DNA from: CAVXHQ01 sp963789535 | GTDB lineage: Bacteria; Pseudomonadota; Alphaproteobacteria; Rhodobacterales; Rhodobacteraceae | DNA: 64,000 bases | NCBI GenBank assembly: GCA_963789535.1 | Contig: CAWBKU010000005.1 | Coordinates: 1,550,001-1,614,000 of the forward strand | Reading direction: 5' to 3' | Part shown: positions 19,701 to 29,044 of the stretch, piece after piece | Layout of the letters: the number at the start of each line of letters is the position of its first letter | Position numbering within the stretch: position 1 is the first letter of the stretch | Made by a program: the position numbers and the translations under genes | Notes under the pieces: model-generated | Database searches by the model: none | What the model was told of the DNA's origin: nothing | The model's input: only the letters and a program-made list of their open reading frames with translations

Positions 19701-22700
19701 ATGTGTGCCGACACGCCAGACCAGACTGCCCCGACGACCGACTACAAACACACCCTGAACCTGCCGCGGACCGAGTTTCCGATGCGCGCGGGCCTGCCTG
19801 CGCGCGAGCCGGGATGGCTCGACCGTTGGGCGCAGATGGATATCTATGGGCGCCTGCGGGGGAAAGCCCTCGCCCGGACGGGCGAGGGCCTTGAGACGCG
19901 GGCGCCGTTCATCCTGCACGACGGGCCGCCCTATGCCAACGGGCACCTGCACATCGGGCACGCCCTGAACAAGGTGCTCAAGGACATGGTGGTCCGCAGC
20001 CAGCAGATGCTGGGCCGCGACGCGCGCTATGTGCCGGGGTGGGACTGTCACGGGCTGCCGATCGAGTGGAAGATCGAGGAGCAGTACCGCGAAAAGGGGC
20101 TCGACAAGGACGACGTGGATGTCGTGGCGTTCCGGCAGGAGTGCCGCAAGTTCGCGGCAGGCTGGGTGGATGTGCAGCGCGCGGAGTTCGAGCGGCTGGG
20201 CGTGACGGGCAACTGGGCCGATCCGTATCTGACGATGGATTACCACGCCGAGGCGGCGATTGCGGGGGAGTTCCAGAAGTTCCTGATGAACGGCACGCTG
20301 TATCGGGGATCGAAGCCGGTGATGTGGTCGCCGGTCGAGGAGACGGCGCTGGCCGAGGCGGAGGTGGAATATGCGGACAAGGAGAGTTTCACGGTCTGGG
20401 TGAAGTTCGAGGTCGTGGGGTTCGCGCTGCCGGACCTGATCCTGTCGGACGAGGAGGAGACCGACGAGGTGCGCGAGGCCGTCGTCGAGGCGAAGGCGGA
20501 GGTGACGCGCGACCTCGAAGGGGCCTTCGTCGTGATCTGGACGACGACGCCGTGGACCCTGCCGTCCAACAAGGCGGTCGTTTACGGAAAATCAATCTCC
20601 TACGGTCTTTATGAAGTGACCGGGACGCCGGAACAGAGTTGGGCAAAGGTGGGGGAGAGATATATCCTGGCGGACGGGCTTGCCGCGTCCGTCCTCGGCA
20701 AGGCGCGTCTGGAGGCGGGCATGTACCGCCGCGTCCGCGACGTCACGCAGGCGCAACTCGAGGGGATGACGCTGCGCCATCCGCTTGCCAGGGCCGAAGG
20801 GGCGACGGGCGAGTGGGACGCCCCGCGCGATTTCCGCGCCGCCGGTTTCGTCACCGACACCGAGGGCACAGGCTTCGTCCATTGCGCGCCATCGCACGGG
20901 ATGGAGGAGTTCGAGCTCTATCGCGATCTGGGAATGCTCGAACAGGTCATCACCTACAACGTCATGCCGGACGGGCGTTTCCGCGACGACCTGCCGTTCT
21001 TTGGCGGCAAGGCGATCCTGCGCGACAAGCCGAACAAGAAGAACAAGGGCAATCCCTGGGAGGGGGATGCCAATACGGCGGTGATCGAGAAGCTGGTGGA
21101 GGTCGGCGGGCTGCTGGCGCGGGGGGTCATCAAACACTCCTATCCGCATAGCTGGCGGTCCAAGGCGCCGGTGATCTATCGCAACACGCCGCAGTGGTTC
21201 GCCGCCATCGACAAGCCGGTGGGCGACGGTCTGGATACGCATGGGGTCACGATCCGGCAGCGGGCGCTGACCTCGATCGACGACCTCGTGACCTGGACGC
21301 CACAGCGCGGGCGCAACCGCCTGCATGCGATGATCGAGCAGCGGCCCGACTGGGTGCTGTCGCGGCAGCGCGCCTGGGGGGTGCCGCTGGTGTGTTTCGT
21401 CAGAAAGGGCGCGCTGCCGACCGACGCGGATTTCCTTTTGCGGGACGATGCGGTGAACGCCCGCGTGGTTGCGGCGTTCGAGGCGGAGGGGGCGGATGCG
21501 TGGTATGCGGACGGCGCCAAGGCGCGGTTCATCGGCGAGGCGGCCAACCCCGAGGACTACGATCAGGTGTTCGACATCCTCGATGTATGGTTCGACAGCG
21601 GCTCGACCCATGCCTTCGTGCTGCGCGACCGGGCGGACGGGGCGCCGGACGGGATCGCCGACCTTTACCTCGAGGGCACCGACCAGCATCGCGGCTGGTT
21701 CCATTCGTCGCTGTTGCAGGCCTGCGGGACGCTGGGGCGCGCGCCCTATCGCGGGGTGCTGACGCATGGGTTCACGCTGGATGAAAAGGGCATGAAGATG
21801 TCCAAGTCGCTCGGCAACACGATCCTGCCCGAAACCATCGTCAGGGAATACGGCGCCGATATCCTGCGGCTCTGGGTGGCGCAGACCGATTATACCGCCG
21901 ACCAGCGGATCGGGCCCGAGATCCTCAAGGGCACGGCCGACAGCTATCGGCGGTTGCGCAACACGATGCGGTTCCTGCTGGGGTCGCTCGCGGATTTCGC
22001 CGAGGCCGACCGGGTGGCGCCCGAGGCGATGCCGGAGCTGGAACGCTGGGTGCTGCACCGGTTGAGCGAGCTGGACGAGGTGGTCCGCACGGGCTATGCG
22101 GCCTATGATTTCAACGGCGTGTTCTCGGCGGTGTTTCAGTTCGCCACCGTGGACTTGTCGGCGTTCTATTTCGATATCCGCAAGGACGCGCTCTATTGCG
22201 ACGGCGATACGCCACGGCGGCGGGCGGCGCGGACGGTCCTCGACCTGCTGTTCCACCGGCTGACGACCTGGCTGGCGCCGGTGCTGGTGTTCACGATGGA
22301 AGAGGTCTGGCTGGAGCGGTATCCGGGGGCGGATGCTTCGGTGCATCTGGAGGATTTCCCGGCGACGCCGGCGGGCTGGCGCGATGCGGCGCTGGCGGAG
22401 AAGTGGGCCGTTGTGCGCAGTGTCCGGCGGGTCGTGAACGGGGCGCTGGAGCTTGCGCGGCGTGACAAGGTGATCGGGGCGAGCCTCGAGGCGGCGCCGG
22501 TCGTCTATGTGACGGAAGGTGCCGCCGTCGTGCTGGTGAGTGTGGCGTTCGAGGACCTTTGCATCACCAGCGGCATCGAGGTTCGGACGGGGGCTGCGCC
22601 CGGGACGGCGTTCCGGCTCGCCGATACGGCGGATGTCGCGGTGGTCTTTGCCGAGGCGGGTGGCGAGAAATGCCAGCGCTGCTGGAAGATCCTGCCCGAT

Positions 22701-22787
22701 GTCGGGAGCCACGCGCACGCGGGGGTCTGCGGGCGGTGCGACGAGGCCTTGAGCGATTTGCCCGCGGATGCGGGGATGGTGGGGTGA
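19701..22787 (+). CDS. ileS: Isoleucyl-tRNA synthetase
   Basis: 1028 residues. The class I signatures are HIGH (residues 84-87) and KMSKS (699-703). The CP1 editing domain lies between them, and the C-terminus carries a zinc site with two CxxC pairs (KCQRCW and GVCGRCDE). It charges tRNA-Ile. I chose ATG 19701, after an aagga site; a TTG at 19680 is the alternative. The last three codons and the stop lie inside a palindromic repeat (22778-22831), so the extreme C-terminus appears set by that element. I see no T-box upstream. Confidence 0.97.
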   Translation: MCADTPDQTAPTTDYKHTLNLPRTEFPMRAGLPAREPGWLDRWAQMDIYGRLRGKALARTGEGLETRAPFILHDGPPYANGHLHIGHALNKVLKDMVVRSQQMLGRDARYVPGWDCHGLPIEWKIEEQYREKGLDKDDVDVVAFRQECRKFAAGWVDVQRAEFERLGVTGNWADPYLTMDYHAEAAIAGEFQKFLMNGTLYRGSKPVMWSPVEETALAEAEVEYADKESFTVWVKFEVVGFALPDLILSDEEETDEVREAVVEAKAEVTRDLEGAFVVIWTTTPWTLPSNKAVVYGKSISYGLYEVTGTPEQSWAKVGERYILADGLAASVLGKARLEAGMYRRVRDVTQAQLEGMTLRHPLARAEGATGEWDAPRDFRAAGFVTDTEGTGFVHCAPSHGMEEFELYRDLGMLEQVITYNVMPDGRFRDDLPFFGGKAILRDKPNKKNKGNPWEGDANTAVIEKLVEVGGLLARGVIKHSYPHSWRSKAPVIYRNTPQWFAAIDKPVGDGLDTHGVTIRQRALTSIDDLVTWTPQRGRNRLHAMIEQRPDWVLSRQRAWGVPLVCFVRKGALPTDADFLLRDDAVNARVVAAFEAEGADAWYADGAKARFIGEAANPEDYDQVFDILDVWFDSGSTHAFVLRDRADGAPDGIADLYLEGTDQHRGWFHSSLLQACGTLGRAPYRGVLTHGFTLDEKGMKMSKSLGNTILPETIVREYGADILRLWVAQTDYTADQRIGPEILKGTADSYRRLRNTMRFLLGSLADFAEADRVAPEAMPELERWVLHRLSELDEVVRTGYAAYDFNGVFSAVFQFATVDLSAFYFDIRKDALYCDGDTPRRRAARTVLDLLFHRLTTWLAPVLVFTMEEVWLERYPGADASVHLEDFPATPAGWRDAALAEKWAVVRSVRRVVNGALELARRDKVIGASLEAAPVVYVTEGAAVVLVSVAFEDLCITSGIEVRTGAAPGTAFRLADTADVAVVFAEAGGEKCQRCWKILPDVGSHAHAGVCGRCDEALSDLPADAGMVG

Positions 22788-22831
22788 AACCCCACCCTAC
22801 GGTGCAGCGTAGGATGGGGTTTCACCCCATC
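22778..22831. repeat. REP-like palindromic pair over the ileS stop
   Basis: Two hairpin units, GGTGGGGTGAAACCCCACC (22778-22796) and GATGGGGTTTCACCCCATC (22813-22831), face each other and could also pair as one larger stem. The first contains the ileS stop codon. Related copies lie at 30283-30299, 30355-30373 and 49512-49530. Confidence 0.75.
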
Positions 22832-22839
22832 TTCCACCG

Positions 22840-23298
22840 ATGATCGAACGCGTCACGGTTGCCTCGCCTTTCGGACCCCTGACGCTGGAGATCGAGGGCG
22901 GCGCCATTACCGGGCTCGATTGGGGCGATAGCGGTGAACTGCCGGAAAGCGATCTGGCGCGCGCGGTGGCGCGGCAACTGGCGGCCTATTTCGCGCAGGA
23001 GTTACAGAATTTCGATCTGCCGCTCGCTCCCCGCGTCACGCCTGCGCAGGCGCGGTTCGATGCGGCGATGGCCGCCATTCCCTATGGCGAGACGCGGACC
23101 TATGGCGAGTTGGCGCGCGCCCTGGGCATCCCGGCGCAGGCGGCGGGGCAGCATTGCGGCGCGAACCGGATCGCGATCCTGATCCCGTGTCACAGGGTTC
23201 TTGGGACCGGCGGCCTCGGCGGCTATTCGGGGCGGGGCGGGGTCGAGACGAAGGTGGCGCTGCTGCGCCTCGAGGGGGCGGCGGGGCTGTTGATCTGA
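22840..23298 (+). CDS. ogt: Methylated-DNA--protein-cysteine methyltransferase
   Basis: 152 residues. The active-site motif IPCHRV has the acceptor cysteine at residue 117. The helix-turn-helix before it reads TYGELARALGIPAQAAGQHCGANRI and the family tail GGYSGRGGVETKVALLRLE follows. The protein repairs O6-alkylguanine by moving the alkyl group to its own cysteine. The AGQHCGANRI stretch departs slightly from the usual VGxAxGxNP. It begins 9 bases after the palindromic pair at the ileS end. Confidence 0.93.
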   Translation: MIERVTVASPFGPLTLEIEGGAITGLDWGDSGELPESDLARAVARQLAAYFAQELQNFDLPLAPRVTPAQARFDAAMAAIPYGETRTYGELARALGIPAQAAGQHCGANRIAILIPCHRVLGTGGLGGYSGRGGVETKVALLRLEGAAGLLI

Positions 23299-23335
23299 GG
23301 GATCGACGGGGGGAAGCCCCACCCTGCGGACAGCG

Positions 23336-24034
23336 TCAGCCGTTCGGCCCGTGGATGAGCTGCTGCACCGCGCCAGCCGTCAGAAGGTAGATCGAGGTGA
23401 GCAAAAGTCCTGCGTGCGCCCAGCTTTGCGGGTCGAAGTTCACCCAGGCCGCCCAACCTGCAAAGAGCACCCAGGCAAAAGCCATGGGCAGGGTGACGAG
23501 GCGCCAGCGTTCGGTGCGGACCGGGTGCACGAACTTGATCGGCAGGAACATGGCGATGGCCAGCACCGTGACGATGAGCAGGATGAGCCAGTAATTGTCG
23601 ACCATCGCGAACAGCACGATGACCAGCATGTTCCAGCAGCCGGGAAAGCCGGAAAAGGAATTGTCCTTCGTCTTCATGCGGGTATCGGCAAAATAGAGGG
23701 CCGAGGCAAAGGTGATGACGATGATGACGAACCAGCCCGTCCAGCCCGGCAACAGGTCGGGATGCTTGAACAGCGCATAGGCCGGGATGAACACGTAGGT
23801 GAGATAGTCGATGATGAGGTCGAGCAGCACGCCGTCGAATTCCGGCGCATTTCGTTTGACGTCGTAGCGCCGCGCGAGGGGGCCGTCGATGCCGTCGACG
23901 GCAAAGGCCACGACGAGCCAGAGGAACATGAGCGCCCACTTCTGCTCGACGGCGGCAAGCAGGGCCAGCATCGCGAAGACGGCGCCGGTGGCGGTGAGCA
24001 GGTGAACGCCAAGGGCTTTGTGGGTCAATCTCAT
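23336..24034 (-). CDS. pcs: Phosphatidylcholine synthase (CDP-alcohol phosphatidyltransferase)
   Basis: 232 residues with about seven to eight membrane helices. The CDP-alcohol motif starts at D47-G48-x-D50-G51-PLAR and continues with D68-G69, D72 and D76. The version seen here (DGIDGPLARRYDVKRNAPEF then DGVLLDLIIDYLTY) is that of Pcs, which joins choline to CDP-diacylglycerol to make phosphatidylcholine in the inner membrane. A phosphatidylserine or glycerophosphate synthase would lack the APEFDG context. Confidence 0.88.
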   Translation of the reverse strand: MRLTHKALGVHLLTATGAVFAMLALLAAVEQKWALMFLWLVVAFAVDGIDGPLARRYDVKRNAPEFDGVLLDLIIDYLTYVFIPAYALFKHPDLLPGWTGWFVIIVITFASALYFADTRMKTKDNSFSGFPGCWNMLVIVLFAMVDNYWLILLIVTVLAIAMFLPIKFVHPVRTERWRLVTLPMAFAWVLFAGWAAWVNFDPQSWAHAGLLLTSIYLLTAGAVQQLIHGPNG

Positions 24035-24124
24035 GACGTCTTCATGACGGATCGGGGGGATCGGTTCAATCGGTTTGGGGCCATCGGGACGCGGCGTATC
24101 TGGTATATGTGGCGATCGCGCCGT

Positions 24125-25066
24125 CTATGCCTTGGGGTGGGTCCGGTCGTAGACCGCCATGAGCTGTGCGGCGTCGACCGCGGTATAGCCCTGCGTCGTG
24201 GACAGGGACGCATGGCCGAGCAGTTCCTGGATCGCCCGCAGGTCGCCACCGGCACCGAGAAGGTGCGTCGCGAACGAGTGCCGCATCGCGTGCGGCGTCG
24301 CGGTGGAGGGCAGTCCGAGTTGCAGGCGTGCGCCCTCCATCACCTTCTGGATGGCGCGGGGGTTCAGGGGGCCACCGCGCCGACCGCGAAAGACCGGGCC
24401 TTTTGGATCAACGGGATGCGGGGCGATCTTCAGGTAGGCGTCGACGGCATCGCGCGCCGCGGGGAGTACCGGGACGACGCGCTCCTTGCCGCCTTTGCCG
24501 CGGATCACGATGCTTTGCGCCAGTGGCACCTGCGCACCGGTCAGCCCCAGCGCCTCGGATATCCGAAGCCCGCAGCCGTAGAGCAACGTGACGACGGCGG
24601 CATCGCGGGCGGCGATCCAGGGTTCCTCCGATTGCACCTCGACACGGTCGATCATCGCCTTCGCGCCCGCAACGTCGAGGGGCCGGGGCAGTTTCTTCTG
24701 GAATTTGGGCGCGCGCGTCGACAGGACCGCCGTCGGCTCGAACCCTTCGCGCTCGGACAGCCAGCGGTAGAAGGTCTTGACGGCAGAAAGGCTGCGCGCA
24801 AGCGAGCGCGCGACGATGCCCCGCCCCCGTTCGTGCGACATCCACGCGCGCATGTCCGTGACCGTGATCCGCGACAGCGGTGCGAGGCCCTGCGCGTCGC
24901 CGTGATACCGCCCGATGAACGCCAGAAACCCGAGGACATCGGTCTGATAGGCCTTGATCGTATTGACCGCAGCCCCGTTCAGCGCCCGCTCGTGGTCGAG
25001 CCAGCGGGCCAGCGCGTCGGTGAGCGCGGGCGTCAGGCCCGGGCCGATCGGGGCGGGGGCGTTCAC
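24125..25066 (-). CDS. xerC: Tyrosine recombinase XerC
   Basis: 313 residues. The N-terminal SAM-like DNA-binding domain (ALNGAAVNTIKAYQTDVLGF) is followed by a catalytic domain with Arg in GCGLRISEALGL (near 167), HAMRHSFATHLL (near 260), GHASLSTTQGYT and the terminal catalytic Tyr (near 293). With XerD it resolves chromosome dimers at dif. The GTG start overlaps the TGA of the DUF484 gene, the usual alphaproteobacterial pairing. No dif-like site was seen, so it is not an integrase of a local element. Confidence 0.92.
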   Translation of the reverse strand: MNAPAPIGPGLTPALTDALARWLDHERALNGAAVNTIKAYQTDVLGFLAFIGRYHGDAQGLAPLSRITVTDMRAWMSHERGRGIVARSLARSLSAVKTFYRWLSEREGFEPTAVLSTRAPKFQKKLPRPLDVAGAKAMIDRVEVQSEEPWIAARDAAVVTLLYGCGLRISEALGLTGAQVPLAQSIVIRGKGGKERVVPVLPAARDAVDAYLKIAPHPVDPKGPVFRGRRGGPLNPRAIQKVMEGARLQLGLPSTATPHAMRHSFATHLLGAGGDLRAIQELLGHASLSTTQGYTAVDAAQLMAVYDRTHPKA

Positions 25067-25791
25067 GCCACCGACGCGAGCCAGCGGCGCAGGCTGCGCT
25101 CGACGACGCCGGCAAAGAAGGCGAGCAGGTCGGGGCCCTGTTGCGGTGTGAACTGATGCGGATCCTCGGAGCCCATGACCAGCATGCCGGGCAGGCGCCC
25201 CTCGCCCAGATCGAGTTTCAGGCAGGCCTCGGAATGGATGTACTGCGCCCTGTCGCCGTAGACGGCGCCGATCTCGGGGCGCGACTGTCGCAGCGTCACC
25301 TGTCGCACGGGCAGGTTGCGGCCCATGCTGATATAGCCGTCGACGAAACCGGGCTCGCCGACGGTCAGCACGTCGCCGAGCCGGTCTTTCATGTCGTCGC
25401 CGGGGGTCGCGGAATCGAGGACCAGACGGATGGCATCGACGCGCAGGATGTCGGAGACGTCGTTTTCGAGGGCATGCAGGAAATCCGCGAATTTCACCGG
25501 TTCGAGCAGGCGCAGGATCGCGCGGTGGATTTGATTGGTGCCGGCGATGTTTTCATAGGCCGCCGCGATCACCGAGCGGTGGGTGTCCTCGAGACGGTCG
25601 AGCCGCGCCTCGAGGCGTTCCATCGCGATGCCGCGCAGGTCGACGATATTGTGGCCCATCGCCTTTTCGTTCGCGGCCACCAACGCGCGCATGATGCCGG
25701 TATCCTCGAGCAGGACATCGGGTTCGGCGATCAGCCGTTCGCGCAGGCCCGCGTCGATGGGGCCCGTCGTCTGGGGGGAAATGCTGCTCAT
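25063..25791 (-). CDS. DUF484 family protein
   Basis: 242 residues of the DUF484 family, a GAF-like fold usually encoded directly before xerC, as here. Typical segments are a helical N-terminus with IVDLRGIAMERLEARL and a C-terminal LRQSRPEIGAVYGDRAQYIHSEACL followed by GMLVMGSEDPHQFTP. The start is MSSISPQT at 25791; 28 codons of open frame upstream have no similarity. Function is not established; coupling to xerC suggests a role in chromosome handling. Confidence 0.87.
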   Translation of the reverse strand: MSSISPQTTGPIDAGLRERLIAEPDVLLEDTGIMRALVAANEKAMGHNIVDLRGIAMERLEARLDRLEDTHRSVIAAAYENIAGTNQIHRAILRLLEPVKFADFLHALENDVSDILRVDAIRLVLDSATPGDDMKDRLGDVLTVGEPGFVDGYISMGRNLPVRQVTLRQSRPEIGAVYGDRAQYIHSEACLKLDLGEGRLPGMLVMGSEDPHQFTPQQGPDLLAFFAGVVERSLRRWLASVA

Positions 25792-25978
25792 CTGCCTCGT
25801 CTCGCGTTTTTGGGACGCGCCTCTTGGCGGGCGCGCATCGCAAGGACTATCGGCGAGGGGTGGCGGGCGCGGCAAGCGAAAGGTGCCGGGACGGCGAAGA
25901 AGCGTCCCGGCTGTGGCCTTTGGGTTGGGTCGACCGGATCATAGAAAGATCAGTCGCTTGTGCGCCGATCCTCATGTA

Positions 25979-26632
25979 TCACATGATCTTTTGGCCGGTC
26001 TTTTCCCAGTCCTTCAGGAACTGGTCGAGGCCCTTGTCGGTCAGCACGTGGTTGGCCATCGCCTTGATGACGTTCGCCGGAGCGGTCGCCACATCGGCGC
26101 CGAGCTTGGCACATTCGCTCATGTGGTTGGCCGAGCGGATCGAGGCGGCGAGGATCTGCGTCGAGAAGCCGTAGTTGTCGTAGATCGTGCGGATGTCGGA
26201 GATCAGGTCGAGGCCGTCGATGTTCAGGTCGTCGAGCCGCCCGATGAACGGCGAGATGAACGTCGCCCCCGCCTTGGCCGCCAGAAGCGCCTGATTTGCC
26301 GAGAAACAAAGGGTCACGTTGACCATCATCCCCTCGCCCGACAGCACCTTGCAGGTCTTGAGGCCGTCCCATGTGAGCGGCACCTTGACGGCGATGTTCT
26401 CGGCGATCGCGGCGAGCTTGCGGCCCTCGGCGATCATCTCGTCGGCGGTCAGCGCAACGACCTCGGCGGACACCGGTCCGTCGACGAGGTCGCAGATTTC
26501 CTTGGTGACTTCGAGGATGTCGCGCCCCGATTTGAGGATCAGCGAGGGGTTGGTGGTGACGCCGTCGACCATGCCGAGGTCGTTCAGCTCGCGGATCTGG
26601 TCGATTTCGGCGGTATCTACGAAGAATTTCAT
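25979..26632 (-). CDS. fsa: Short transaldolase / fructose-6-phosphate aldolase
   Basis: 217 residues of the TalC/Fsa (MipB) subgroup. VTTNPSL is at residues 25-31 and the Schiff-base lysine is K83 in IAVKVPLTWDGL. Family members act as transaldolase in the pentose phosphate pathway or as fructose-6-phosphate aldolase, and sequence alone does not settle which. It is divergent from priA with 155 bases between them. Confidence 0.88.
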   Translation of the reverse strand: MKFFVDTAEIDQIRELNDLGMVDGVTTNPSLILKSGRDILEVTKEICDLVDGPVSAEVVALTADEMIAEGRKLAAIAENIAVKVPLTWDGLKTCKVLSGEGMMVNVTLCFSANQALLAAKAGATFISPFIGRLDDLNIDGLDLISDIRTIYDNYGFSTQILAASIRSANHMSECAKLGADVATAPANVIKAMANHVLTDKGLDQFLKDWEKTGQKIM

Positions 26633-26787
26633 GTGCGCTCTCCCGTCAGTGTCTCGGTGGGTGTCTAGCGCAGTTGCGCGGGCGCGAAAAGGCGGGTTGA
26701 AGGCGGGGCCGGTTCGACGGCATCATGCCGCCTCTGCCGCCCCCCAAATCCCGGATCGCCCGATGCCCGCGACGCCCGCCCGGCCCC

Positions 26788-28986
26788 ATGACGCAAGACG
26801 CTGATTTCCATGAGGAAGGCGCGCTGATCGGCGTGCTGACGACGCAGCCGCTCGACCGGGTGCTGGACTATCGCGCGCCCGCCGGGGGCTGCGTGACGGG
26901 CGCCTACGTCGAGGTGCCGCTGGGGCCGCGCAAGGTCATGGGGGTGGTCTGGGGGCCGGGCAAGGGCGATTTCGACCCCGCCAAGGTGCGCGCCGCGTTC
27001 CGCGTCCTCGATGCCGCGCCGATGCTGCCGGGGATGCGCGAGTTTCTGGGGCGGGCCGCCGACTATACGCTGACGCCGATGCCCGCGATGCTGCGGCTGG
27101 CGACGCGGGCGCCGGGTCTGGGCGACGGGTTGGCGGTGCGGACAGTCTACCGGCTGGGCGACACGGTGCCCGGGCGGCTGACCGGCGCGCGCGAGAAGGT
27201 GCTCGCGGTGCTCGAGGAATATGGCGGGCTGTCGTTCACCTTGGGCGAACTGGCCGAGATGGCGGGGGTCGGCACGTCGGTCGTCAAGGGGCTGGCGAAG
27301 CTCGGGGCGGTGCGCGAGGAGGCGGCGCCCCGCGATACCGCCTATCCGCCGCTGGACCCCACGCGCGACGGCAAGGCGTTGACCGCGGATCAGGCGGCGG
27401 CTGTGAAGGTGCTGCGCGGGGCGGTGCGCACGGGCGGCTATGGCACGACGCTGCTGAAGGGTGTGACCGGGTCGGGCAAGACGGAAGTGTATCTCGAGGC
27501 GGTGGCGGCGTGCCTCGCGCAAGGAAGGCAGGCGCTGGTCCTGCTGCCGGAGATCGCGCTTACCGGCGAGTTCCTCGAGCGGGTCGAGGCGCGGTTCGGG
27601 GCGAAGGCCGCCGAGTGGCATTCGGGTGTGACGATGACCGAACGGCGCCGCTGCTGGCGGATGGTCGGGACGGGGGGGGCGCAACTGGTGGTGGGGGCGC
27701 GATCGGCACTGTTCCTGCCGTTCCGCGATCTGGGGCTGATCGTCGTCGATGAGGAGCATGACACCTCCTACAAGCAGGAGGACGGCGTCCTCTATAACGC
27801 GCGCGACATGGCGGTGCTGCGCGCCTCGCTGGCGGGCGCGCAGGTGGTGCTGGCGTCGGCGACGCCCTCGCTCGAGAGTTGGGCGAACGTCGAGGCGGGG
27901 AAATACGCGCGCCTCGAGCTGACCTCGCGGTTCGGGCCGGCGGTGCTGCCGAAGATGGGCGCCATCGACATGCGCACCGAGGCGTTGGCGGCGGGGACGT
28001 GGATATCGCCGACGCTGCGGCGCGGGGTGGCGGAGCGGCTGGAACGGGGCGAGCAGGCGATGCTGTTCCTCAATCGCCGCGGCTATGCGCCGGTAACGCT
28101 CTGCCGGGCCTGCGGCGCGCAGATCGGCTGCGACCACTGCGACGCGCGGATGGTCGAGCACCGGTTTCTCAAGCGCCTGATGTGCCATCAGTGCGGCGAG
28201 ACGAAGCCGATGCCTGTGAAATGCCCGTCCTGCGAGGTGACGGGCAAACTGGCCCCGGTGGGCCCGGGCGTCGAGCGGCTGGCCGAAGAGGCCACGGCGC
28301 TGTTCCCGGAGGCGCGGATCGCGGTGCTGTCGAGCGATCTGTTCGGCTCGGCCCGCGCGCTCAAGGCGCATATCGCCGGGATCGCGGCGGGCGGGGCGGA
28401 TATCGTCATCGGCACGCAGATGGTGGCCAAGGGGCACAATTTTCCCCTGCTGACGCTGGTGGGGGTCATCGACGCCGATCTGGGGTTGCAGGGCAGCGAC
28501 CTGCGCGCCGCCGAACGGACGTTCCAGCTCATGCGTCAGGTGGCGGGGCGCGCGGGGCGGGCGGAGGCGCCGGGGGAGGCGCTGTTGCAGACGTTCCAGC
28601 CGGAGCATCCGGTGATCCGGGCGATCCTCGGCGGCGACGAGGAGGCGTTCTGGCGCGCCGAGGCCGAGGAGCGGCGCGCGGCGGGGGTCCCGCCCTATGG
28701 CCGGATGGCGGGGATCGTTTTGTCGAGCGAGAACGTGGCCGAGGTCTTCGACCTTGGCGAGGCGATGGCGCGCAACGCGGGGCCGCTGGCGCGCGTGGGA
28801 GCAGAGGTTTACGGCCCGGCACCCGCCCCGATCGCGCGGATCCGGGGGCGGCACCGGGTGCGCCTGCTGGTGAAGGCGGGCAAGGGGGTGGCGTTGCAAC
28901 CCGCGCTGGCGGCGTGGATCGCGCAGTTCCGGGTGCCGGCGTCGCTGCGGCTGAGTGTGGATATAGATCCTCAGAGTTTCCTGTGA
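26788..28986 (+). CDS. priA: Primosomal protein N' (replication restart helicase)
   Basis: 732 residues. A 3'-DNA-binding N-terminal domain is followed by helicase motifs: Walker A GVTGSGKTEVY near residue 225, DEEH in VVDEEHDTSYKQED near 320, and eight zinc-binding cysteines (CRACGAQIGCDHCDARM, then CHQCGE and CPSCE) at about 440-485. It reloads the replisome at stalled forks. I chose the ATG of MTQDADFHEEGAL; a further 21 in-frame codons upstream are Pro-rich and unlikely. It uses AUA at 28963. Confidence 0.95.
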   Translation: MTQDADFHEEGALIGVLTTQPLDRVLDYRAPAGGCVTGAYVEVPLGPRKVMGVVWGPGKGDFDPAKVRAAFRVLDAAPMLPGMREFLGRAADYTLTPMPAMLRLATRAPGLGDGLAVRTVYRLGDTVPGRLTGAREKVLAVLEEYGGLSFTLGELAEMAGVGTSVVKGLAKLGAVREEAAPRDTAYPPLDPTRDGKALTADQAAAVKVLRGAVRTGGYGTTLLKGVTGSGKTEVYLEAVAACLAQGRQALVLLPEIALTGEFLERVEARFGAKAAEWHSGVTMTERRRCWRMVGTGGAQLVVGARSALFLPFRDLGLIVVDEEHDTSYKQEDGVLYNARDMAVLRASLAGAQVVLASATPSLESWANVEAGKYARLELTSRFGPAVLPKMGAIDMRTEALAAGTWISPTLRRGVAERLERGEQAMLFLNRRGYAPVTLCRACGAQIGCDHCDARMVEHRFLKRLMCHQCGETKPMPVKCPSCEVTGKLAPVGPGVERLAEEATALFPEARIAVLSSDLFGSARALKAHIAGIAAGGADIVIGTQMVAKGHNFPLLTLVGVIDADLGLQGSDLRAAERTFQLMRQVAGRAGRAEAPGEALLQTFQPEHPVIRAILGGDEEAFWRAEAEERRAAGVPPYGRMAGIVLSSENVAEVFDLGEAMARNAGPLARVGAEVYGPAPAPIARIRGRHRVRLLVKAGKGVALQPALAAWIAQFRVPASLRLSVDIDPQSFL

Positions 28987-29010
28987 CGCGCGCGGGGCGG
29001 GCGGCGGGAT

Positions 29011-29030
29011 GAGTATTTGGAGCAAGAAAA
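29011..29030 (+). repeat. Dispersed short motif, copy 2
   Basis: GAGTATTTGGAGCAAGAAAA lies 25 bases after the priA stop and before the benE stop. It matches 5820-5839 on the other strand at 19 of 20 positions. From memory, similar sequences recur in Rhodobacterales genomes, but I cannot check that here. Confidence 0.6.
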
Positions 29031-29044
29031 TGCCGGGGGCGCGC

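Noticed and set aside
24125..25066. XerC as the integrase of a mobile element
   Set aside because: It is in the standard DUF484-xerC pair, with no tRNA target, attachment repeats or cargo genes nearby.
26665..29025. A long minus-strand frame opposite priA
   Set aside because: priA is complete with all motifs; the antisense product is a low-complexity Arg/Pro/His shadow.
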